Shown here piece after piece: positions 45,067-52,643 of a stretch of 58,751 nucleotides of DNA. Positions within the stretch are counted from its first letter, which is position 1. Each line of letters starts with the position of its first letter. The DNA comes from a virus: IMG/VR virus record IMGVR_UViG_3300046168_000001, positions 1-58,751 of that record. One strand, written 5' to 3'. The position numbers and the translations under genes are program-made. The notes beneath the pieces were generated by a model, which was not told where the DNA came from, made no database searches, and saw only the letters and a program-made list of their open reading frames with translations.

Positions 45067-46698
45067 TTATACTGTAAAGTATTCGTCAAAGCCACCAGAA
45101 GCTATTAGCCTAGTGGTTTTGTTGTTGTATGTAGCGGAACCTGCAGGTCCAGTGAGTCCTGTAAATCTGGACTTGAGTACTTTGAACTTGATTGTGTTTC
45201 GTTCAGACTCTGACTCTGCAACGAGGTTCCTTGAAAAGGCAACGATGTCGAACGAGATCTGCTTGATCGATCCACTGCCTTTGATATCATCGATAGATGC
45301 GAGATGTCCTTCCTCAAAGCTTTTACCCCCTTGTGATTTACGTAGGTGACTGATAAGTCCTAGCCACACATTGTGTTTCTTTACAACCTTAAGAAGGTCA
45401 GACATTACTTTGTCTATCGCTTCGTTACCAGACAACCCCTCAGAACCTTCCGATACCGCGATAGTAATGTGGTCAAGAACGAGGTACTTGCAACCCATAA
45501 GGGCCATGTATTCGATCTTGTCGATAAGAGATGCGTCCCCAACGGAGCCTTGGTGATCCAAGAGAACCAGTCGCTCGTCACCAAACACAGCTTCGTATCC
45601 TCTGCGGAGTTCATTCTCATCAGTTGTTGGAGGGTCCATGATGTTACGTTTAAGCTGCATGGAGATAAACTTTTCGGCTGTATCTCCAACACTTTCTTCC
45701 AGACTAATGAGTCCAACCTTATCACTTGTCTTAGAAAGAAGGTCAAGAACAATCTCTTTAATGACAGTAGACTTACCACTACCAGTGCCAGAGGTAAACA
45801 GAGTAATCTCACCATATCTTATCCCCTTAAGTTTTTCATTGAGTCCTGCAAGGCAATCAGGGTAAGGAACCGACTCAACATTCTGGCGTTCCTTGAGCTT
45901 TTCCCAGACTGCTTCGCCCATGACAATTCCTGCAGGGGACCACGTTTTAGCGCCCCATATACTCTCCACGACAGCATCGGATCCATGCTTAAGGAAGAGT
46001 TCTGATGGATCCTTGCACCCCTTAAGCGTTGCCACCTTGCATCTGCCCGTACCCACAATTCGTGCCGCTTTTTCCACTGCTTGTGAACCAGCTTCGTCCG
46101 AGTCGAACATGAGTATGACAGATTCATATTTAGATAACCATTCCCGTTGCGCCAAAAGGTTATTGACTCCTGAAGCACTGGGAAGCGATACAACAGGGTA
46201 GATCCTATTGTACTTTTGTTTATATGCCTGAGCAACAGCGAGTGCATCCAACTCCCCTTCGGTGATGACGAGCATCTTGCTACCCACCGACTGTTCCTGC
46301 CCGAATAGTTCCACATCTTTAAAATCTCCATGAACACTAAATGTTTTAGGTAGTTTTCGTTCTTTGTATGCTACGATCTTACCGTTCTTTGTGTATGGGT
46401 AATAGTGTGATTCCGGTAATCCTTCTGGAGTTATACTCATTTTTACATTAAAGTAATCTACTACTTCTTTAGAGATACCACGAGAAGAAATACCATAGCT
46501 ACGATAAGAATCGATATCGGAGAATCTAGTAAGCTCATTAAAGGTGGCGGGTTCATAACTGTCCATTTCTGTTTCTACTTTCTTTGATTTGCCACAGCTG
46601 AAGCAGTGTCCTACTCCATCACTGTATGTTGTAAATGCATCGGAGCTACCACATCCAGGGAATGGGCAGGGTCCTCTAGTATATCTTTTATCATCCAT
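45067..46698 (-). CDS. Primase-helicase (T7 gp4-like)
   Basis: 543 aa; unwinds the fork and primes the lagging strand. The N-terminal zinc-binding module has CPFPGC and CFSC pairs (about residues 11-36). The TOPRIM core has VITEGELDALAV (E near 146) and MFDSDEAGS. The RecA-like helicase has Walker A SGTGSGKST (about 306-314) and Walker B-like YLVLDHIT. The full set of domains is present. It overlaps the RusA-like gene by 8 nt. Confidence 0.94.
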   Translation of the reverse strand: MDDKRYTRGPCPFPGCGSSDAFTTYSDGVGHCFSCGKSKKVETEMDSYEPATFNELTRFSDIDSYRSYGISSRGISKEVVDYFNVKMSITPEGLPESHYYPYTKNGKIVAYKERKLPKTFSVHGDFKDVELFGQEQSVGSKMLVITEGELDALAVAQAYKQKYNRIYPVVSLPSASGVNNLLAQREWLSKYESVILMFDSDEAGSQAVEKAARIVGTGRCKVATLKGCKDPSELFLKHGSDAVVESIWGAKTWSPAGIVMGEAVWEKLKERQNVESVPYPDCLAGLNEKLKGIRYGEITLFTSGTGSGKSTVIKEIVLDLLSKTSDKVGLISLEESVGDTAEKFISMQLKRNIMDPPTTDENELRRGYEAVFGDERLVLLDHQGSVGDASLIDKIEYMALMGCKYLVLDHITIAVSEGSEGLSGNEAIDKVMSDLLKVVKKHNVWLGLISHLRKSQGGKSFEEGHLASIDDIKGSGSIKQISFDIVAFSRNLVAESESERNTIKFKVLKSRFTGLTGPAGSATYNNKTTRLIASGGFDEYFTV

Positions 46699-47143
46699 CT
46701 AGTTCCATCTTTCTTCTTTCGCTTGACGATTCAGTTTTCTCTTGTAACTCGCTTCTCGTTTCTTGTTGAGTCTCTTTTGTTTGATCATTTTCATACTCTC
46801 GTACTCTGATGTCAAGGAACTCTCCTCCTCGTTTAACGATTCGCTTTTCAAGTTTGATGTTGTAAACTTTATTGTCATTGAATTCCTCATATACTCCTTG
46901 ATATGTATCTAATATTGGTTTAATTACATTATCTAGATCTGCCCCTCTATTGGACAGACCTGCTGTGATATCAAAGGTAACTTGACCAGCCTTGAAAGGC
47001 CAGTCAGTACCTATAAGTTCATCACGAATCTGGTTCTGATACTCCAGGTAATCCGCTGACTTGAACGTTGTCTTCCCTCTTCGGTTCCACATCTTGTTCG
47101 CACTCAGGGGTTTGATTGAGAAGTAATGACTCATCTGGTTCAT
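46691..47143 (-). CDS. RusA-like Holliday-junction resolvase
   Basis: 150 aa. The signature DLDNVIKPILDTYQGV followed by FNDNKVYNIKLEK matches RusA-type endonucleases, with the acidic cluster (D..DN..K) that binds metal. It would resolve recombination intermediates before packaging, the job T7 gives to gp3. AAAGGAGGTG lies at normal spacing before the start. The 5' 122 nt overlap the exonuclease gene in another frame. The C-terminal 40 residues are a charged low-complexity tail (KETQQETRSELQEK). Confidence 0.85.
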   Translation of the reverse strand: MNQMSHYFSIKPLSANKMWNRRGKTTFKSADYLEYQNQIRDELIGTDWPFKAGQVTFDITAGLSNRGADLDNVIKPILDTYQGVYEEFNDNKVYNIKLEKRIVKRGGEFLDIRVREYENDQTKETQQETRSELQEKTESSSERRKMELDG

Positions 47144-47828
47144 TCTTACTCACCTCCTTTAGTTCATCCCATGTAGTCAGCATAGTAAGTAGTTTACGAC
47201 TAACCCAAGGATCACCTGCATTGTTTTCTTTCCAAGCTTTTTCAACAGCTGTCCATCGTTGTCCCATAGGGACACCCTCTAGTATTTTAGCAGCTTTCTT
47301 TGGTCCAATACCATTGATCCCTGGGATGTTATCACTAGTATCACCAGTCAAGCATTGTAACATTAAGTTTAGATCTGCTTGATCATCGTTAACAAACTCA
47401 TGGGTTTTCTTAGTATAGTTGTAGTGATGACCTGGGATTTGTTTAAGGTCTTTATCAATACCACAGATAACAAAGTCCAGTTCCATTTCACGAGCTTCAT
47501 AGGCCCAGATACAAACTAAATCATCTGCTTCCATACCATCTGCTTCTACTCCACCCCACTTTTCTTTCATATAGTTGTGACCGTAGTTGAGGGACTCTTT
47601 TATTTCCTCTTTTAAAGCGGGTCTCGTGCCCTTGTAGGGGGTGTAAAGGTCTTTCCGGTAGTTCCCCCTACCTTTAAGTGCTACACGGCACTCCTGAGGC
47701 CCTGAGAAGGCGTATGCGATACATTGATTTACAGTAGTATCGATTACTTTTCTGATCTCTGCTTTATCAGAGTTGCTATAAGCAGCCCTGAAGTAGATAG
47801 AGTCAGCGTCAATTAAGGCTAATGCCAT
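47022..47828 (-). CDS. 5'-3' exonuclease (T7 gp6/FEN-like)
   Basis: 268 aa. Metal-binding acidic residues of the FEN family are visible: LIDADS (D7, D9), GMEADDLVCIW, GIDKDLKQIPG and LTGDTSDNIPGINGIGPKKA, the last being the helix-three-turn-helix DNA-binding motif. Roles are primer removal, host DNA breakdown and recombination. It sits between the polymerase and the RusA gene and overlaps the latter by 122 nt, with a C-terminal extension rich in acidic residues. Confidence 0.9.
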   Translation of the reverse strand: MALALIDADSIYFRAAYSNSDKAEIRKVIDTTVNQCIAYAFSGPQECRVALKGRGNYRKDLYTPYKGTRPALKEEIKESLNYGHNYMKEKWGGVEADGMEADDLVCIWAYEAREMELDFVICGIDKDLKQIPGHHYNYTKKTHEFVNDDQADLNLMLQCLTGDTSDNIPGINGIGPKKAAKILEGVPMGQRWTAVEKAWKENNAGDPWVSRKLLTMLTTWDELKEVSKNEPDESLLLNQTPECEQDVEPKREDNVQVSGLPGVSEPDS

Positions 47829-47840
47829 TATCTTTTCCTT

Positions 47841-48092
47841 TTATCTGTAGACCACATCGATACCCCATGCCTTTACTTTATTTTCTAAAGGGTAGGGGTC
47901 GAATGGGTCTCTTTCAAATTGAACTGCTGCGAGTAGATGGAGAATGATGTATCCATTTGTAGTATAGTGGTAACGCAATACATCAAACCATTCTCTCGGT
48001 TCAATATCGTCTGGTTTTGGGTGGAAGGATACAGCGTACCCTGGGTATTCAATTGATGGTTCATAAGGCACTTCCTCTATATTAGTGGACAT
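47841..48092 (-). CDS. Small hypothetical protein between polymerase and exonuclease
   Basis: 83 aa, starting at an ATG at 48092 that overlaps the end of the polymerase gene; an ATG at 48098 is also possible, and neither has a strong ribosome-binding site, so coupling is likely. Composition is Pro/Tyr/His-rich (EVPYEPSIEYPGYAVSFHPK; DPFDPYPLENKVKAWGIDVV). No family recognised. Confidence 0.55.
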   Translation of the reverse strand: MSTNIEEVPYEPSIEYPGYAVSFHPKPDDIEPREWFDVLRYHYTTNGYIILHLLAAVQFERDPFDPYPLENKVKAWGIDVVYR

Positions 48093-49908
48093 CTGCATAG
48101 CTAGTTCCGATAACATAATCACCACCTTCCATACAAGTTACACCAAACATTTCTGGACCTTTCTTAAAAGATTCCTGAAGTATTTCACCAACACGATCAG
48201 CATCGTCTGGATGTGCAACGTAAGCTATCTCATCATGGTAGAATAACCGTGGCTCTGCACGTAACCCTTCTTCATCAATTTTATTCATAGAATAAGACAA
48301 AGCAGATTTACATGTAATACCTTCTGCAGTTTGCAATAGGTAGTTAAGAGCTTGGTATTCACCAGACACAAACACAGGTCTACCGTCAAGTCCAGGGAAC
48401 CATCCCTCACCTGAAGCATATTGTGTGCTGCGCCATACTTCACCTAGTTTATCTTTAAGTTCTTTCAACCCTTTGATTCCTTTAGCAAAGTCTTCACGTG
48501 ACTTCTTGCCAGCATTAGCGTTGGGTTTACCAGTTAGGATAGAACCTAGTTTAGCATCACCAGCACCAAACAGATAAGCGTAAAGATAGTTCTTTGCGAT
48601 AGGTCTAGAACAACCAAGTGCATCTGCATTACGTTGGTGTTGATCACCATAGATTACTTCATTAGTAAACTCATCGTTGTTTACATAGTGACACAGACCA
48701 CGTAGTTGGTTGCCAGAACTATCTGCACCTACAACTTTCCAATCTTCATCAGGTATGAATAACTCACGTAACTCTTTACCCCAGGGGGCATTGACTCCTG
48801 GAAGATTTACGATTACTTCATGTCTGCAACGGAATGTTTGAGTACCAATAGTCCACATGTTACCATGTATACGTCCACCTTCTAGGGTTTCAAGCCAGCC
48901 TTTGATTACAGATGTACGGTTACGTAAAGTATAATACTCGCTGATCATTTTACCCATATCACCTAGTTTCTCTAGAGATGTATCAGTAATCTTTGGTCCT
49001 ACAGTCACCCAGTCACGCCCAATCTTCTTTCGATTGTATTCGTCTGGCTTCCAACCGATAGTTAGTAACCATTCTTTTACAAGTTCCATAGATCCTAATG
49101 TGATCTGCTCTACTGTAAATCGTTGGAACTCTTTGTTTACCGGATGTACATGTGTATCTTCTGGTTTTACTTCTTTTTCATAGAAGTCTGAAAGTAAACG
49201 TGCAGTTACAGCAGTGTAGTCACCATTCTTTTTGTATTTAGGTGTCTTAGGTGTTTTATCAATGTATACCTTATGCGTACCTAATTGAGGATGTAGTACT
49301 TTTTCAATCTCGTCCATCCTAGTTTGCATAAGCTTAAGATTCTTGACTGCTTTAGGTCTATCAAACTTCCAACCACGGGTCTTTACACGGGCATTAAACT
49401 TTGCAGTATCATGCTCAATTAGTAAACCCTCTTTAATTGTTGGACGCTTAGCAGCAATTCGTTTGTACTCTTCTATAAGTTGATTAAACACAGCTACATT
49501 TAGCATCACATCTTGTACACAGTAGCGTAGCATTTCTTTAGAGTACCCATCCCAATCATCAAATTCAATCTTTGAGTTGTTAAGATGTTCACCCCAACCC
49601 TTTAAGCCATGCTTGTGGGGTCTTTTGTATTGCAATACTTGAGACATAATCCAAGTATCATATATTTTCTTATTATTTAGTTTCAAATCATACAGTTTTT
49701 CCATAACTAAATTATCAAATCCGATAATGTTATGACCAATCAACACTTCTGCGTTGTTTAATACTGCACAACCATCATCCATTCCTGGAAGAGAGTCATC
49801 ATAATCACTAAATTTGTATGTTGTACCAGTGTCTATGTTGTGTGCTACAAGACACCATACTTTAGTTGCATCAAAACCATCTGTTTCAATATCATACACT
49901 AATTTCAT
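48082..49908 (-). CDS. DNA polymerase, family A (T7 gp5-like)
   Basis: 608 aa. The 3'-5' proofreading domain has DIETDG (D6, E8) and GHNIIGFDN. The polymerase domain has motif A VVGADSSGNQLRGL (D396), motif B with RPIAKNYLYAYLFGAG (K439), and motif C YHDEIAYV (D559). The residue at the Pol I Phe762 position appears to be Tyr443, as in T7, a state linked in marine phage studies to fast lytic replication. There is no fused DnaJ-like domain, unlike what I recall for HMO-2011. The HNH gene overlaps its 5' end by 17 nt. Confidence 0.94.
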   Translation of the reverse strand: MKLVYDIETDGFDATKVWCLVAHNIDTGTTYKFSDYDDSLPGMDDGCAVLNNAEVLIGHNIIGFDNLVMEKLYDLKLNNKKIYDTWIMSQVLQYKRPHKHGLKGWGEHLNNSKIEFDDWDGYSKEMLRYCVQDVMLNVAVFNQLIEEYKRIAAKRPTIKEGLLIEHDTAKFNARVKTRGWKFDRPKAVKNLKLMQTRMDEIEKVLHPQLGTHKVYIDKTPKTPKYKKNGDYTAVTARLLSDFYEKEVKPEDTHVHPVNKEFQRFTVEQITLGSMELVKEWLLTIGWKPDEYNRKKIGRDWVTVGPKITDTSLEKLGDMGKMISEYYTLRNRTSVIKGWLETLEGGRIHGNMWTIGTQTFRCRHEVIVNLPGVNAPWGKELRELFIPDEDWKVVGADSSGNQLRGLCHYVNNDEFTNEVIYGDQHQRNADALGCSRPIAKNYLYAYLFGAGDAKLGSILTGKPNANAGKKSREDFAKGIKGLKELKDKLGEVWRSTQYASGEGWFPGLDGRPVFVSGEYQALNYLLQTAEGITCKSALSYSMNKIDEEGLRAEPRLFYHDEIAYVAHPDDADRVGEILQESFKKGPEMFGVTCMEGGDYVIGTSYADVH

Positions 49909-50191
49909 AAGCTTTTCTTTCTAGGTAGTGTTTCTCTTTTACTGACCTGATTGTGTGACAATTAGCGCAACGTATGTCGCACTTACGAGCCTCTTTGATA
50001 ATGTTCTTGATACTACAAGAAGCCATTCTATGAGGCGTATATATTTTATCTGTTGGATCTCTGTGATCCCATTGAAGAGCATAGGGGTTTTCATTGTAAC
50101 CGCAATCAATACAGCCTTTAGCAATTTTGTATCGGTCTAGTATTTTTCTACGTCTTCTTATTTTTAGTATTTGTTTTTGGTTGCAAGTCAC
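49892..50191 (-). CDS. HNH endonuclease
   Basis: 99 aa. GCIDCGYNE and CDIRCANCHTIRS provide two cysteine pairs. Between them LQWDHRDPTDK is the HNH core, with the catalytic His in DHRD. A small free-standing HNH next to a DNA polymerase gene is a typical homing-type endonuclease; a packaging nickase role is the alternative. It overlaps the polymerase start by 17 nt, so its stop may couple to it. Confidence 0.85.
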   Translation of the reverse strand: MTCNQKQILKIRRRRKILDRYKIAKGCIDCGYNENPYALQWDHRDPTDKIYTPHRMASCSIKNIIKEARKCDIRCANCHTIRSVKEKHYLERKAYEISV

Positions 50192-50343
50192 TTATCGTTC
50201 CCTTCTGGCATGTCGCATTTAGGACAAATAGTATACTTTGAATCAATGCTCATAATGGAAAACTCCTTTCCGCAAATGTCGCATATGATTGTTTTAAACG
50301 GTTTGTCGGTTATGTGATCTTGTTTGCTTCTGTCCGATCTCAT
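50188..50343 (-). CDS. Zinc-ribbon miniprotein
   Basis: 51 aa from the start at 50343 (GGAG upstream). CDICGK and CPKC, 18 residues apart, form a simple zinc ribbon, which could bind nucleic acid or a protein partner. It overlaps the HNH start by 4 nt and the upstream gene by 4 nt. Function unknown. Confidence 0.65.
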   Translation of the reverse strand: MRSDRSKQDHITDKPFKTIICDICGKEFSIMSIDSKYTICPKCDMPEGNDK

Positions 50344-50555
50344 GCTCCAAAGTATCCCTCGTTGTTTACAGTCCTGTGTTCTTTTGGACCCCATTTTTCC
50401 ATAAGTAAATCAATATTACTTATAGGTTTAGATCTGTCCATGTAGTCATCATATAAACATTCATATGCATAATCGTATACAGATTCAGTAGGCCAAGAGT
50501 GTAACATGTCTTTAATAGCCTCTACGATATCTTCTTCATTATATTTTTCAATCAT
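50340..50555 (-). CDS. Small acidic hypothetical protein
   Basis: 71 aa, Asp/Glu/Tyr-rich (EDIVEAIKDMLHSWPTES; YDYAYECLYDDYMDRS). Part of the coupled nucleotide/replication block. The acidic profile resembles small phage proteins that inhibit host enzymes or mimic DNA, but no family is recognised. Confidence 0.55.
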   Translation of the reverse strand: MIEKYNEEDIVEAIKDMLHSWPTESVYDYAYECLYDDYMDRSKPISNIDLLMEKWGPKEHRTVNNEGYFGA

Positions 50556-50874
50556 TTCTAGACCTTTCTATTTGTTTCTGAAGGTTTGCTAAGGCTCTCC
50601 AAGCTACTTGTGCCCAGTCCTCATCAATTAAATGCCGCATCATAGCGTCTAACTCATCACCAGATTTAGATCTATCCCAGTGTAGTGTTTCTGGTGTTTG
50701 ACCATGTTGGATACCACCTTTGAGAGATACTTTTGAGACCTCTACGATTGCGTCAGGGAAGTATTTTATAAATCCTGTATACACTGGAATAGCTTTACGT
50801 TCTTTTGCGTCAGTTGGTAGTGTAGATTTTAGTTGTCTTTTCATGTATTCTTCATGTCTTTCGTTAGCGATCAT
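50548..50874 (-). CDS. dATP/dGTP diphosphohydrolase-like protein (DUF5664 type)
   Basis: 108 aa. ERKAIPVYTGFIKYFPDAIV, KVSLKGGIQHGQTPE, LHWDRSKSGDELDAMMRHL and WAQVAWRALANL reproduce the DUF5664 / dATP-dGTP diphosphohydrolase N-terminal pattern, with the metal-binding acidic/His residues in the SGDELDAMMRH helix. It would hydrolyse purine deoxynucleotides to adjust pools. Next to the MazG-like gene (11-nt overlap); no PurZ-like synthase is seen in this window. Confidence 0.75.
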   Translation of the reverse strand: MIANERHEEYMKRQLKSTLPTDAKERKAIPVYTGFIKYFPDAIVEVSKVSLKGGIQHGQTPETLHWDRSKSGDELDAMMRHLIDEDWAQVAWRALANLQKQIERSRND

Positions 50875-51199
50875 CTCCAGACCCTTTCAATGTGTTTGCT
50901 TCTGCTCTTGCTTTTAGTTTATCCAGATTAGAAATAGCAATAAGATCAAGGTCAGTATCCAACTCTGAGGCAAGGACAGCGATATACCAAAGAGTATCAC
51001 CAAGTTCCATAGTAATAGCGTTAAGGGCTTCCTCGGCTTTTTCTGGGTCATTGTCGTAATCTCCACGAAGAATCTTCTTCACTTTGTTTGCGACCTCAGC
51101 AGCCTCTCCTGACAAACCTAATGCCAAGTACGGAAGTGCGTTATCTTTTGGATAGACAGCCGTTGTAACAGCCTTTGATTGGTAGTCATTTAGTTTCAT
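50864..51199 (-). CDS. MazG-like nucleotide pyrophosphohydrolase
   Basis: 111 aa. LGLSGEAAEVANKVKK and MELGDTLWYIAVLAS give the ExxE and ExxD metal-binding motifs of MazG-type all-alpha NTP pyrophosphatases. Phage MazG proteins are thought to act on nucleotide pools or alarmones. First gene of the replication operon, about 70 nt downstream of the minus-strand promoter at 51271-51286. Confidence 0.88.
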   Translation of the reverse strand: MKLNDYQSKAVTTAVYPKDNALPYLALGLSGEAAEVANKVKKILRGDYDNDPEKAEEALNAITMELGDTLWYIAVLASELDTDLDLIAISNLDKLKARAEANTLKGSGDDR

Positions 51200-51205
51200 A
51201 GTGTT

Positions 51206-51221
51206 TATATACCCCTTATAG
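51206..51221 (+). promoter_or_regulatory. Putative phage RNA polymerase promoter for terS
   Basis: TATATACCCCTTATAG on the plus strand, predicted start G51221, about 84 nt before the terS ATG. It faces the minus-strand promoter at 51271-51286, so the two transcripts would share about 51 complementary bases. Confidence 0.72.
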
Positions 51222-51239
51222 AATTAATACCTTATTGAT

Positions 51240-51258
51240 GACGAGGCTTGTCCTCGGC
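51240..51258. other. CTTGT-loop hairpin between facing promoters
   Basis: Stem CGAGG (51242-51246) with CCTCG (51252-51256) around CTTGT. The frame GACGnnGCTTGTCnnCGGC is repeated at 57490-57508, where the two variable pairs change in compensation. It would be present in both overlapping leaders. A regulatory RNA or protein-binding site is likely; its nature is unknown. Confidence 0.5.
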
Positions 51259-51270
51259 ATAAAGATATAC

Positions 51271-51286
51271 CTATAAGGGGTATATG
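51271..51286 (-). promoter_or_regulatory. Putative phage RNA polymerase promoter for the replication operon
   Basis: Reverse complement reads CATATACCCCTTATAG, one mismatch from the other sites. Predicted start at 51271 reading leftward to mazG (ATG 51199) and on to the RNA polymerase gene, making an autogenous loop. Its upstream edge overlaps a weak alternative terS start codon at 51284. Confidence 0.72.
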
Positions 51287-51304
51287 GAATTTATGGAGAG
51301 AACA

Positions 51305-51709
51305 ATGCCTTTTAATCCAAAAAGTCTCAAGAACTTAAATGGTTCTTGGACTACTGAGTCTGCTAGAAAAGCACAGGCCAAGGGTGTAGAAACCCGCAAG
51401 GCCAATAAAGAAGCTAGAGAAGCTGCTAAAATGTCTATGGCTGAATGGAAGCTATACAAAACAGATGTTCTTGATCAGACTAATATGACATCTTTGGATG
51501 TCCTTAAGATAATGATGATTAAGGCTGTGTCAAAAGATGACATGGATACTGCAGTAGACATTGCAAAAACTTTAGCAGAATTTGAAGCACCTAAACTTGC
51601 ACGTGTCGATCAGACCAATGTAGAAATACAGGCTGAAGATTTATCTGATGAAGAACTGCAAGAACTATTAGATCAAGCAAGTGCCGAGGCGAGTGCCCCG
51701 CGACACTGA
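51305..51709 (+). CDS. Terminase small subunit-like protein
   Basis: 134 aa from the ATG at 51305, with GGAGAG just upstream; ATGs at 51284 and 51293 lie in the promoter/leader. A basic N-terminus (NPKSLKNLNGSWTTESARKA; KANKEAREAAK), a helical middle, and a C-terminus APKLARVDQTNVEIQ followed by LSDEELQELL fit small terminase proteins, whose tails often read 'PKLxxVe...LSdEEL'. It would recognise concatemer DNA and load TerL. It is a lone plus-strand gene between two minus-strand operons, far from terL. Confidence 0.65.
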   Translation: MPFNPKSLKNLNGSWTTESARKAQAKGVETRKANKEAREAAKMSMAEWKLYKTDVLDQTNMTSLDVLKIMMIKAVSKDDMDTAVDIAKTLAEFEAPKLARVDQTNVEIQAEDLSDEELQELLDQASAEASAPRH

Positions 51710-51710
51710 T

Positions 51711-51724
51711 GCATTTTGTCGGTT
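51711..51724 (+). repeat. GCRTTTTGTCGGTT motif, copy 1
   Basis: GCATTTTGTCGGTT directly after the terS stop (TGATG overlap). The next copy is 20 nt on (51744-51757) and a third lies at 55990-56003, beside the structured gene-free region. Function unknown. Confidence 0.5.
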
Positions 51725-51743
51725 ACCCAAAAAAGATGCCTAT

Positions 51744-51757
51744 GCGTTTTGTCGGTT
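51744..51757 (+). repeat. GCRTTTTGTCGGTT motif, copy 2
   Basis: GCGTTTTGTCGGTT, one substitution from the other two copies, followed by CTAAAA as at 55990. Copies 1 and 2 also sit in a 16-codon frame (51709-51759), in which each encodes FVG; this is more likely chance than a gene. Confidence 0.5.
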
Positions 51758-51779
51758 AGCTAAAAGAAAATAAAAGAGT

Positions 51780-51815
51780 CCCTAGATACACATTGTAGTG
51801 TACCTAGGGGCTTTT
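51780..51815. terminator. Bidirectional terminator between terS and the early operon
   Basis: Stem CCCTAG.TACAC (from 51780) with GTGTA.CTAGGG (to 51809), one internal mismatch, then CTTTTT. On the other side is an A-rich stretch (51762-51778), so it also ends leftward transcripts from the early region. It lies between convergent genes (stops at 51709 and 51822). Confidence 0.88.
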
Positions 51816-51821
51816 TGGTTA

Positions 51822-52022
51822 TTATACGTGTGCTTTAGGGCGGCTACAAAAGTTACCACCAGTACCGTTTGGGCTACCTGCAGCTAACCGTGATACAGAT
51901 AAGTATCCTTGGTTGCTTGAGAATGAACCCTTGGGACCATATTGATCAGTAGTCCTACGGAACTGCAGGTTTTGCCGACCAATTGGGTTAACGATAATTT
52001 TTGCTTTAACTGCTTTTTGCAT
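51822..52022 (-). CDS. Small basic Gly/Ser-rich hypothetical protein
   Basis: 66 aa (KAVKAKIIVNPIGRQNLQFR; GYLSVSRLAAGSPNGTGG). Last gene of the early minus-strand unit, ending just before the bidirectional terminator. No family recognised; an overlapping minus frame at 51884-52081 was judged a shadow. Confidence 0.5.
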   Translation of the reverse strand: MQKAVKAKIIVNPIGRQNLQFRRTTDQYGPKGSFSSNQGYLSVSRLAAGSPNGTGGNFCSRPKAHV

Positions 52023-52034
52023 GTTTTTAACTTT

Positions 52035-52190
52035 CTACTGTACTGTACGAGATTGATCAAGATCTTGAAGGACAAACCCAAGATCGATATAAAGAGTGAT
52101 TGCTTCTTCTTCTGTTAGAAGCACTTCTTCACCACCAAAGTCAATGGCAATTTTACCATCGGCTTCAGCGTATACATCTTCTATAGTCAT
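52035..52190 (-). CDS. Small acidic early protein
   Basis: 51 aa, strongly acidic (TIEDVYAEADGKIAIDFGGE; LLTEEEAITLYIDLGFVLQD). Its ATG overlaps the upstream stop (TAATG). Acidic miniproteins in early phage regions often bind host proteins; no specific role can be assigned. Confidence 0.6.
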   Translation of the reverse strand: MTIEDVYAEADGKIAIDFGGEEVLLTEEEAITLYIDLGFVLQDLDQSRTVQ

Positions 52191-52414
52191 TACACATCAT
52201 CACTATCGTCTACAAAACCATCTTTGAAAGCATCGTGTAGGACTGAGACATTTTCTGTATCTATAGAACCATAGACATTGTAATGAACTAGATCTGAATT
52301 ATACCGTTTACCTTTACCTAATCTAAGGCTTTCACCACAAACAGCGTCTAGTTTTGTATATGCTTCTGTAGCTTTATCTAGGTGTCTTGTATATACATCG
52401 AATGATATTTTCAT
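52190..52414 (-). CDS. Small hypothetical early protein
   Basis: 74 aa from 52414; an in-frame ATG at 52426 would give 78 aa. Contains KISFDVYTRHLDKATEAY and ends in an acidic FVDDSDDV. GGGG lies upstream. Coupled by overlap to both neighbours. No family recognised. Confidence 0.55.
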   Translation of the reverse strand: MKISFDVYTRHLDKATEAYTKLDAVCGESLRLGKGKRYNSDLVHYNVYGSIDTENVSVLHDAFKDGFVDDSDDV

Positions 52415-52415
52415 G

Positions 52416-52643
52416 TCATACCCCATATGTGTTATTAATTGCGTTTTCTACCATGCCTTGGATTTCTTGTTGTGACATGGATAATCCAAGTTTCTGTAGT
52501 TCAAAGTTTACAAGGTCTTTGACATGCACTGTGATATATTGTTTTGATTCTTCAATATAATTATCTACCATGCACCATTCGTTGTATACTTCTTGTTCTA
52601 CTATTTCTTCTATTGAGATAGCGATTTCTTTCATTTTACCCAT
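52416..52643 (-). CDS. Small acidic helical early protein
   Basis: 75 aa: IAISIEEIVEQEVYNEWCMV, then QYITVHVKDLVNFELQKLG and SQQEIQGMVENAINN. Predicted helical and acidic. TAATG coupling with the upstream gene. Unrecognised. Confidence 0.55.
   Translation of the reverse strand: MGKMKEIAISIEEIVEQEVYNEWCMVDNYIEESKQYITVHVKDLVNFELQKLGLSMSQQEIQGMVENAINNTYGV

Noticed and set aside
45373-46005. 210-aa plus-strand frame opposite the primase-helicase
   Set aside because: Shadow of a well-supported gene with all motifs of gp4; composition not protein-like.
51709-51759. 16-codon frame MHFVG...MRFVG after terS
   Set aside because: Start overlaps the terS stop, but the frame exists because of the repeated 14-bp motif, and the third motif copy is not in such a frame.
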